Shown here piece by piece: positions 27,388 to 33,853 of a DNA stretch of 64,000 bases; the stretch's first letter is position 1, and each line of letters opens with the position of its first letter. Below the pieces are notes generated by a model. That model had not been told where the DNA came from and did not search any database. It worked only from the letters and a program-made list of their open reading frames with translations. The position numbers and the translations under genes are program-made. Source of the stretch: Bacteroidales bacterium UBA4179 (GTDB lineage: Bacteria; Bacteroidota; Bacteroidia; Bacteroidales; Dysgonomonadaceae); the NCBI GenBank assembly GCA_002381125.1, contig DFUT01000042.1, forward strand, positions 56,998 to 120,997. Reading direction: 5' to 3'.

Positions 27388-27641
27388 TGAAATACTTAAA
27401 GCCTTTTTTGATAATCATACTTATTAATCCGTTTTTATCATGGATATTTGATCTTGTGTTGGGAAGAGAACACCAAATCTGGCGTTATATTTTGTCAGGA
27501 CCTTTGGTCGGTATTTTATTTGTGACTATACTTTATTTTTACATCTGCTTATTCTATTTTTGCAAATTGGATCGAAACAAGAGTATGAAAACAAGCCTGA
27601 GAATCATTATTCATTCATCACTTAATCTATGTATCCTATGA
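27387..27641 (+). CDS. Small membrane protein, possible immunity protein
   Basis: An 84-residue protein with two clear hydrophobic segments (about residues 6-22, FLIIILINPFLSWIF, and 36-56, GPLVGILFVTILYFYICLF) and a basic C-terminus. ATG 27387 is chosen because it overlaps the preceding stop by one base; ATG 27372 would add five residues and a longer overlap. Its own TGA overlaps the next ATG by four bases. No family was recognised. Membrane-embedded immunity proteins to pore-forming toxins often look like this, but that is inference. Confidence 0.5.
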   Translation: MKYLKPFLIIILINPFLSWIFDLVLGREHQIWRYILSGPLVGILFVTILYFYICLFYFCKLDRNKSMKTSLRIIIHSSLNLCIL

Positions 27642-27919
27642 ATTTAAAAGAACAAATCAAAATCGGTTGGCCGTTTATTGCTGCTGCCATTATATTTATC
27701 CTGCTTGTCATCTTTTCGACATCGGGCGTTTATAATGTAAGCGATATTCTTTTTGGTGCAGCATACATTTTATTAGCCATAACTGTGACGTACACCTGTA
27801 ATAAAGCAGCGAAGAGATTCCAAAAAAATGGCAAATACGAATCATGTGCCCGCCTGTTATATGGGGCAGGGCTCTTGTCGGGATTATGGCTTTGCGAGGC
27901 CATCGAATACTTATTTTAA
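27638..27919 (+). CDS. Small polytopic membrane protein
   Basis: A 93-residue protein with three hydrophobic segments (WPFIAAAIIFILLVIF, ILFGAAYILLAITVTYTC and LLYGAGLLSGLWLCEA) separated by a basic loop KAAKRFQKNGKYESC. The start ATG 27638 overlaps the previous stop in an ATGA arrangement, so both are likely translated together. No family was recognised. It may be a second immunity-type gene of the same cassette. Confidence 0.5.
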   Translation: MNLKEQIKIGWPFIAAAIIFILLVIFSTSGVYNVSDILFGAAYILLAITVTYTCNKAAKRFQKNGKYESCARLLYGAGLLSGLWLCEAIEYLF

Positions 27920-27928
27920 ACAACATAG

Positions 27929-28018
27929 AAGATTTATAAGAGAATCGGTTTACCTCCTAACGTCAAGGGTGTGAAAGTGAAAATCGACATAAAAGAAAAG
28001 AATAACTCAAGCAAATAG
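27929..28018 (+). pseudogene. Orphan C-terminal coding fragment
   Basis: A 29-codon open stretch (KIYKRIGLPPNVKGVKVKID and so on, ending KNNSSK) closed by TAG at 28016-28018, with no start. It has the look of a protein C-terminus and would be a second toxin-type tail or other remnant, matching the fragmentary nature of 26.9-28.0 kb. Weak evidence. Confidence 0.25.
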
Positions 28019-28052
28019 ATTAGATAAAATAACCACTGTATTTTTATTGATT

Positions 28053-29834
28053 ATGAAAGTATCAACTCCATTTAACCGCTTGGCGGTATGCATCGTGTTA
28101 GGATTAACGGTTTTAAACCCTATCTCGTGTGAAAACAAACAACCCAAAAAAAGGTGTTTCAATTTTGCAGAAATGCAGGATCCGACAAGCGACACGTTAT
28201 CCGACTGGTCGAATGTACCTGCCGGTTTGCAAGCTTCATTCATAAGTATCGACGAGAAACCGCCGAAATCTGTGCCACCTCAAGTACCGATCAATAAAAA
28301 GGTGACGGTTACCGGCTGGAAGGGAGAAAAAGTGTCGTCGCAACTGCTTTTATGGTCGGCAAAAAATGTCAATCAGATAGAATTCGCATTCACCGACTTT
28401 GATTCGGGAGAAGGCAAATTGCCGGCATCGGTTGCCCAGGCGCGGTTTGTACGTTACGTAATGACCGACGAATTTGGTCCCGGCTGCGGTTACCGCAAAC
28501 CGGAAGATTTTGCAGCCTCGTTAGCTCCGGATATGCTCGATAATTTGGAATGTTTCGACATCGAAGCAAAAACCGCAAGGCCGGTCTGGCTTACCTTTAC
28601 TATTCCCTCCGACGCCGTTGCCGGCAATTATAAAGGCAAACTTAAAATGTATGCCGAAGGCCGTTCCGTAAAGGATTTCGAAATCGAACTGGTTGTGATA
28701 GATCAAGCGCTTCCCGCACCCTCGGAATGGGTCTATCACCTCGACCTGTGGCAGCACCCCTCGGCTGTTGCGCGAGTACACGATTTACCGCTTTGGAGCG
28801 ATGCCCATTTCGAAAAAATGAAACCGTTGATGAAAATGCTGGCCGATGCAGGACAAAAAGTCATTACCGCAACACTCAACAAGGATCCCTGGAACCATCA
28901 GTGTTACGATGCGTATGCCGATATGATTATCTGGACGAAAAACAGGGATGGAAGCTGGAGTTACGACTACACCGTTTTCGATAAATGGGTACAATTTATG
29001 ATGGATCTGGGTATCGATAAAATGATCAATTGTTACTCGTTGCTCACTTGGAACAACCAACTGCATTATAACGATGAGGAAAAAGGCGAATTGGTAACCG
29101 TAGAGCTGGATGCCCAATCGAAAGAATATGCGGAACTGTGGACCCCGTTCTTGAAAGATTTCAGCCGGCATCTTCGCAGCAAAGGATGGTTGGAGAAAAC
29201 CAATATAGCCATGGACGAACGCGCGCCGGAAGATATGCAGGCTGCATTGAAAATATTGGAAAACGCTGCTCCGGAACTGGGTATTGCTTTGGCCGACAAT
29301 CACAAGAGCTACCGACAATATCCGTGGATAAAAGATATCAGCGTGGGAGTCGGCAACATTGTTCCCAAGGAAGAAATCGCCGCTAGGAGAGCCAAAGGGC
29401 TGGTCACCACCTATTATGTGTGTTGTTCCGACAAATTCCCCAACATGTTTACCTTCTCCGCCTCGGCAGAATCGGTTTATGCAGCATGGCATGCCGTTGC
29501 TGCCGATTTCGACGGTTTTCTGCGCTGGGCCTACAACTCGTGGGTCGAAAATCCGTTGATCGATTCGCGCTTCAAAACCTGGCCTGCGGGTGATACGTAT
29601 ATCGTCTATCCCGATGCGCGAAGTTCTATCCGCTTCGAGCGGCTGGTGGAAGGTATTCAGGATGCAGAAAAAATCCGCATATTGCGTAAAAAATACGCGG
29701 AAGAAAATACACCCGAATCATTGGCTAAACTCAACCGATTGGAAGAAGCCATCGCGTATTTCATCACGCTTGAACCCTCTGCCGATTGGCCGAATCGATT
29801 GAACGAAGCCAAGAAGTTGCTCAATGAAATCTAA
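28053..29834 (+). CDS. GH123/DUF4091-like glycoside hydrolase lipoprotein
   Basis: A 593-residue lipoprotein (hydrophobic segment CIVLGLTVLNPISC with lipobox cysteine) with an N-terminal beta-sandwich domain and a TIM-barrel of the DUF4091/GH123-related group. The adjacent Asp-Glu pair in NIAMDERAPEDM near residue 388 corresponds to the catalytic pair used by GH123 beta-N-acetylgalactosaminidases in substrate-assisted catalysis. WHLDLWQHP-type text (VYHLDLWQHPSAVAR) and FDGFLRWAYNSW are also typical. The true substrate is unknown. Start ATG 28053 is preferred to TTG 28047. It closes the glycan cluster that begins with the PNGase F-like gene. Confidence 0.75.
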   Translation: MKVSTPFNRLAVCIVLGLTVLNPISCENKQPKKRCFNFAEMQDPTSDTLSDWSNVPAGLQASFISIDEKPPKSVPPQVPINKKVTVTGWKGEKVSSQLLLWSAKNVNQIEFAFTDFDSGEGKLPASVAQARFVRYVMTDEFGPGCGYRKPEDFAASLAPDMLDNLECFDIEAKTARPVWLTFTIPSDAVAGNYKGKLKMYAEGRSVKDFEIELVVIDQALPAPSEWVYHLDLWQHPSAVARVHDLPLWSDAHFEKMKPLMKMLADAGQKVITATLNKDPWNHQCYDAYADMIIWTKNRDGSWSYDYTVFDKWVQFMMDLGIDKMINCYSLLTWNNQLHYNDEEKGELVTVELDAQSKEYAELWTPFLKDFSRHLRSKGWLEKTNIAMDERAPEDMQAALKILENAAPELGIALADNHKSYRQYPWIKDISVGVGNIVPKEEIAARRAKGLVTTYYVCCSDKFPNMFTFSASAESVYAAWHAVAADFDGFLRWAYNSWVENPLIDSRFKTWPAGDTYIVYPDARSSIRFERLVEGIQDAEKIRILRKKYAEENTPESLAKLNRLEEAIAYFITLEPSADWPNRLNEAKKLLNEI

Positions 29835-30006
29835 CTTCATTAGAAAAATAGCGCATACACAGACACTCTTTGGAGTAAATTCTACGAAATCATGTATTTT
29901 CCTTGGCTCTTGTAGCGAAGTAAGCCTTTCTACAGTTCAGCATAAAAATGGAAAATTTAAACGCTGTTATTTGAATCTATAAGAAAAATATATTAAGTCC
30001 ACAATT

Positions 30007-30037
30007 GCGATAGGGGTAACATTTTGACCCCTATCGC
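30007..30037. promoter_or_regulatory. Inverted-repeat operator upstream of abiEi
   Basis: GCGATAGGGGT (30007-30017) and ACCCCTATCGC (30027-30037) form a perfect 11-bp inverted repeat with a 9-base spacer, ending 17 bases before the abiEi start. AbiEi antitoxins studied elsewhere repress their own operon by binding inverted repeats in the promoter, so this is a strong candidate operator. As RNA it would also be a stable hairpin. Confidence 0.6.
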
Positions 30038-30054
30038 GATCATCAACTAAAAAA

Positions 30055-30864
30055 ATGGCAAAACAATACAAATATTTAGACTCCTTTATTGATGAACAAA
30101 GGGCAAATGGTAAATATAGCTTTACCACCGAAAATCTGCATAATCAATTAGATGTTTCGGAAAACGCTTTAAAAAAATCATTACAACGACTTAAAAGGCA
30201 AGGAGATATAGTGATGATTCGAAGGGGATTTTATGTGATTGTGCCACCGGAATACAAGGCTAAAGGAATTATCCCGACCGGTTTGTATATAAATGACTTA
30301 ATGAAATTTTTGAATAGAGATTATTATGTAGGGCTATTAAATGCCGCAGCGTACTATGGAGCTGCTCATCAGCAGCCTCAAAACTATTCTGTCATTACAG
30401 AGGGGATTGCTTTGAGACCGATTAAAAATGATAAAGTATCCATTGATTTTTACAAAAAAAAATGTTGGAATAAAGAAGATACGGTGAAGAAAAAAGTTGA
30501 GACCGGATATATCAATATTTCGTCACCGGAATTAACCGCTTTGGATCTCGTAAATTATTATAATGAAGTGGGAGGATTTAACCGAGTGGCAACGATAATA
30601 GAAGAATTGAAAGAAGTAATGCAAGCAGATCGATTGATAGAAACAGCAAAACGATACGATGAAATATCGGTAGTTCAACGTTTGGGATATGTTTTGGAAT
30701 ATGTTTTAGGAGAATATTCTTTAAGTGATGCCCTTTATAGTTATCTTGAATCAATTCATTATTACCCGACTTTGTTACGTCCTCAAAAAAAGAAACCCAA
30801 AAATATGATAACCGGCAACAAATGGAAAATTGTGCCTAATATTGAAATAGAAACAGACATATGA
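30055..30864 (+). CDS. abiEi: Type IV antitoxin AbiEi, winged-helix repressor
   Basis: A 269-residue AbiEi-family protein. The N-terminal winged helix (residues about 1-65: YKYLDSFIDEQRANG, VSENALKKSLQRLKRQG, MIRRGFYVIVPPEY) would bind the operator; the rest is the AbiEi antitoxin domain (YYVGLLNAAAYYGAAHQQP; SPELTALDLVNYYNEVGG). It overlaps abiEii by four bases (ATGA), so the pair is translationally coupled. AbiE systems act as abortive-infection phage defence and as plasmid or island stabilisers. The AT-rich text is typical of mobile defence modules. Confidence 0.9.
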   Translation: MAKQYKYLDSFIDEQRANGKYSFTTENLHNQLDVSENALKKSLQRLKRQGDIVMIRRGFYVIVPPEYKAKGIIPTGLYINDLMKFLNRDYYVGLLNAAAYYGAAHQQPQNYSVITEGIALRPIKNDKVSIDFYKKKCWNKEDTVKKKVETGYINISSPELTALDLVNYYNEVGGFNRVATIIEELKEVMQADRLIETAKRYDEISVVQRLGYVLEYVLGEYSLSDALYSYLESIHYYPTLLRPQKKKPKNMITGNKWKIVPNIEIETDI

Positions 30865-31640
30865 TACCACAGTCATATATAACAGCATGGCAAAAACAGG
30901 CTCCGTGGCATGAAAACTACCAGGTAGAACAAGATTTGATTATTCAACGGACATTGATCGCGTTATTTAATAATGATTTCATTAGAAAACGATTAGCATT
31001 TCGAGGAGGAACAGCATTACATAAATTATTCTTAGCTCCTGCAGCAAGATACTCGGAAGATATTGATTTGGTCCAGATAAAAGCAGAACCATTCGGAGCA
31101 ATCATCGACAAAATTCGAGAACAACTTTCATTTTTGGAAAAACCTCGTATCAAACAAAAAGAACACAACAATACTATTGTGTATAACATTCTCTCCGAAG
31201 ATGAAGTCCCTATAAAACTAAAAATAGAAGTCAATACGAGAGAACATTTTTCTGTGTATGGCTTACAAGATATTCCGGTAAAGATGGATTCCGAATGGCA
31301 TACCGGGGAGGCATTAGTTACTACCTATGAATTGGAAGAATTATTAGCAACCAAACTGAGGGCATTGTACCAACGTAAGAAAGGACGTGATTTGTTTGAT
31401 TTGTGGTATGCTTTAAATAACGCAGAGGTAAATATCGATAAAGTAATTGAAGCTTTTAGACACTATATGAATGAAGAAGGCAATAGAGTTAGCCAAAAGG
31501 AATTTATAGCAAATATGGAAATGAAAATTGAGGATGCGGATTTCGTTGGGGATATGCGTGGATTACTCCGAAGTGGAATCGCATACAATATAAACGAAGC
31601 ATACGAACTTGTAAAAAAAGAAATATTAGAAAAGCTATAA
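30861..31640 (+). CDS. abiEii: AbiEii nucleotidyltransferase toxin
   Basis: A 259-residue DNA polymerase-beta-like nucleotidyltransferase. Motifs of this toxin family are visible: FRGGTALHKLF (G-G-T), RYSEDIDLV (D-x-D metal ligands), KLKIEVNTRE (third acidic residue) and KLRALYQRKKGRDLFDLWY (conserved Lys/Arg-Asp segment). Related toxins add nucleotides to tRNA 3' ends or use GTP; which substrate applies here is unknown. All catalytic residues appear intact, so an active toxin is likely. Paired with AbiEi upstream. Confidence 0.9.
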   Translation: MIPQSYITAWQKQAPWHENYQVEQDLIIQRTLIALFNNDFIRKRLAFRGGTALHKLFLAPAARYSEDIDLVQIKAEPFGAIIDKIREQLSFLEKPRIKQKEHNNTIVYNILSEDEVPIKLKIEVNTREHFSVYGLQDIPVKMDSEWHTGEALVTTYELEELLATKLRALYQRKKGRDLFDLWYALNNAEVNIDKVIEAFRHYMNEEGNRVSQKEFIANMEMKIEDADFVGDMRGLLRSGIAYNINEAYELVKKEILEKL

Positions 31641-31745
31641 CGGAATGTCGAATATAGCCTTATTGAATAAGTAACCCAACCGGTTTATTTTTTAAACCAT
31701 CAAGCACAGATCAATCAAGAATTCACACCTTTTTGGTGCTAAAAT

Positions 31746-31783
31746 ATGAAGCTCCGATATTCAATTGAATATCGGAGCTTCAT
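31746..31783. terminator. 38-bp perfect palindrome, probable terminator
   Basis: A perfect palindrome centred at 31764/31765, running from ATGAAGCTCC to GGAGCTTCAT. It sits between the end of abiEii (plus) and the 3' end of tRNA-Lys (minus), only 8 bases from the tRNA. On the minus strand it is followed by ATTTT, so it probably ends tRNA-Lys transcription and may also stop the abiE transcript. Confidence 0.6.
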
Positions 31784-31791
31784 AATCTTTG

Positions 31792-31864
31792 TGATCCGCC
31801 TGGGATTCGAACCCAGGACCCCATCCTTAAAAGGGATGTGCTCTGCCTGCTGAGCTAGCGAATC
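31792..31864 (-). tRNA. tRNA-Lys (anticodon TTT)
   Basis: A 73-base cloverleaf on the minus strand. Acceptor GATTCGC pairs with GCGGATC (one G-T pair), D arm GCTC...GAGC, anticodon stem CATCC/GGATG with loop CTTTTAA (anticodon TTT), T arm CTGGG-TTCGAAT-CCCAG, discriminator A. No CCA is encoded. Confidence 0.95.
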
Positions 31865-31894
31865 GACCTTATTGCTTTCTTGCAAAAGCGAGTG

Positions 31895-31926
31895 CAAAGA
31901 TAAAATCTTTATTTTAAAATTCCAAA
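31895..31926 (-). promoter_or_regulatory. Promoter of tRNA-Lys
   Basis: On the minus strand, TTTG (31923-31926) and TATCTTTG (31895-31902) separated by 20 bases, a full match to the Bacteroidetes consensus. The start site would fall about 25 bases before the tRNA. Confidence 0.75.
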
Positions 31927-32181
31927 GGTTCGCATCGTAAATTTGTAAAAATATAGGTTACGACCTCTTCTACAGCCTTCCTATAAACCAAAGCAACTTG
32001 CTTACCCGAGTCCGATATTCGAAGCAAGATCTTATGCCACCTTTAGATAAAGACCTTATCCACAATCGCATTCCGAAATGAAAGAGCACTGCATCGTCTT
32101 ATCGGAAACCGTCCTTTACTAACGATTGCGCCCAGACTTTAAAAAAAAATGCACGTTGATACGAATGGCGGAAAAGCAATC

Positions 32182-33606
32182 TTAGTACCGATAGTGTTCC
32201 GGCTTGTAGGGTCCTTCCACCGGTACACCCAGGTATTCGGCCTGCTTGGGTGTCAGGCGGGTAAGTTTCACTCCAAGGTGATCCAAATGCAGGCGGGCCA
32301 CTTCCTCGTCGAGATGCTTCGGCAATCGATATACCCCCACCTCATAGTCGTTTTTCCACAACTCCATTTGCGCCAGTGTCTGATTCGTAAACGAATTGCT
32401 CATCACAAACGACGGATGCCCCGTGGCACAACCCAGATTGACCAATCGCCCCTCGGCCAACAGAAAAATGGCATTTCCCGAAGGGAAAGTATATTTATCC
32501 ACCTGCGGTTTGATATTGGTATGGCGTATCCCCGGGAAGTTCACCAGCCTGTCCACCTGAATCTCGTTGTCGAAATGCCCAATATTGCATACGATGGCCT
32601 GATCCTTCATCTGCTGCATATGCTCAAGGGTAATCACGTCGCAATTGCCGGTTGCCGTCACAAAAATGTTTCCTTCCTTCACGGCCTCCTCCATCGTGGT
32701 CACCTCGAACCCCTCCATAGCGGCCTGCAAAGCACAAATCGGATCGATCTCCGTAACCAACACGCGCGCACCATACGAGCGCATCGATTGTGCACACCCC
32801 TTGCCCACATCGCCGTAACCCAGCACCACCACCACCTTGCCGGCAATCATCACATCCGTTGCACGCTTGATGCCATCGGCCAACGACTCGCGACATCCGT
32901 ACAGGTTATCGAACTTCGATTTGGTAACCGAATCGTTCACATTAATGGCCGGCACCAACAGTTCGCCTCTTTCCATCATTTGATACAGCCGGTGAACGCC
33001 CGTCGTCGTTTCTTCCGAAATCCCCTTCAAGCCCTCCACCGTCTTGTGCCAGCGGCGATTATCCTCGTTCAGGATCCGCTTCAACGTATCCAGGATGGCT
33101 TGTTCTTCACGATTCGCCCCCTCTCGGTTGAGCATCTCCGGATTTTCTTCGGCATAATATCCTTTGTGCACCAGCAACGAAGCATCGCCCCCGTCGTCCA
33201 CAATCAGATTCGGCCCCTTGCCGTCGGGAAACCGCAACGCCATATCGGTACACCACCAATACTCCTCAATCGTCTCGCCTTTCCACGCAAAAACCGGCAC
33301 AGCTGTGGCAGCAATCGCTGCAGCGGCATGATCCTGCGTAGAAAAAATATTGCAGCTCGCCCAACGCACATCGGCACCCAATGCCACCAACGTTTCAATC
33401 AACACTGCCGTCTGTATGGTCATATGCAGCGAACCGGTAATGCGGGCGCCCTTCAGGGGTTGCTCTGCGGCATATTTTCTGCGCAGGGCCATCAATCCCG
33501 GCATCTCCTTTTCGGCTATTTCGATTTCCTTTCGTCCGAAATCGGCCAACGATATATCGGCAATTTTATACGGTAAATCCGTAGCATAATTTTTATTTTG
33601 AATCAT
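32182..33606 (-). CDS. ahcY: Adenosylhomocysteinase
   Basis: A 474-residue NAD-dependent S-adenosylhomocysteine hydrolase that regenerates homocysteine and adenosine in the methyl cycle. It starts MIQNKNYATDLPYKIADISL. SLHMTIQTAVLIETL, CNIFSTQDHAAAAIA, VVLGYGDVGKGCAQSMR (NAD site) and the C-terminal GPYKPEHYRY are diagnostic. The frame remains open for another 230 codons upstream, but the family start, the promoter box at 33640-33647 and the length all point to ATG 33606. Base composition is more GC-rich than its neighbours. No SAH or SAM riboswitch was recognised upstream. Confidence 0.97.
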   Translation of the reverse strand: MIQNKNYATDLPYKIADISLADFGRKEIEIAEKEMPGLMALRRKYAAEQPLKGARITGSLHMTIQTAVLIETLVALGADVRWASCNIFSTQDHAAAAIAATAVPVFAWKGETIEEYWWCTDMALRFPDGKGPNLIVDDGGDASLLVHKGYYAEENPEMLNREGANREEQAILDTLKRILNEDNRRWHKTVEGLKGISEETTTGVHRLYQMMERGELLVPAINVNDSVTKSKFDNLYGCRESLADGIKRATDVMIAGKVVVVLGYGDVGKGCAQSMRSYGARVLVTEIDPICALQAAMEGFEVTTMEEAVKEGNIFVTATGNCDVITLEHMQQMKDQAIVCNIGHFDNEIQVDRLVNFPGIRHTNIKPQVDKYTFPSGNAIFLLAEGRLVNLGCATGHPSFVMSNSFTNQTLAQMELWKNDYEVGVYRLPKHLDEEVARLHLDHLGVKLTRLTPKQAEYLGVPVEGPYKPEHYRY

Positions 33607-33639
33607 AACGTCACAAATTATATTCTGTCTTTCCGACAA

Positions 33640-33647
33640 CAAAGTTA
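33640..33647 (-). promoter_or_regulatory. -7 box of the ahcY promoter
   Basis: TAACTTTG on the minus strand, a perfect TAnnTTTG, 34 bases before the ahcY start codon. The -33 element is not clear. Confidence 0.6.
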
Positions 33648-33724
33648 CACCATAAATTTTGAATGTCCGAAAAATCGACCGTTTTCGATATACCCAAAGG
33701 AAATTTTTTCCCATCTTTGTAAGA

Positions 33725-33818
33725 GGCAAAAGCTTACAAATTGAGGCTTCACTATTTTTTACAACGCACAAGAAGGTGGCGGGTTGCAAGTGCAAAGGTT
33801 TACGAATTGAGGCTTCAC
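33725..33818 (+). repeat. Pair of imperfect 28-bp direct repeats
   Basis: Copies at 33725-33752 and 33791-33818, 66 bases apart. They share CAAA, TTAC and the 17-base core with one variable position, AA(A/G)..AATTGAGGCTTCAC. Both lie just before the chimeric methyltransferase/HUH gene. HUH (REP-associated) transposases often sit beside the repeats they recognise, so these are candidates, but no further copies were noticed in the window. Confidence 0.6.
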
Positions 33819-33853
33819 CGGATAAACCCAACGAAAAGATCGAAAGAAAAAAC

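Noticed and set aside
28785..29492. A 235-codon minus-strand frame opposite the GH123-like gene
   Set aside because: Fully antisense to a better-supported lipoprotein hydrolase; no domain or ribosome-binding site was seen.
32149..33576. A 475-codon plus-strand frame opposite ahcY
   Set aside because: It is the mirror of a highly conserved gene with biased codons; its His/Arg-rich composition is typical of a shadow frame.
33607..33660. SAM or SAH riboswitch upstream of ahcY
   Set aside because: The leader is only about 25-30 bases long and has no conserved core of those riboswitches.
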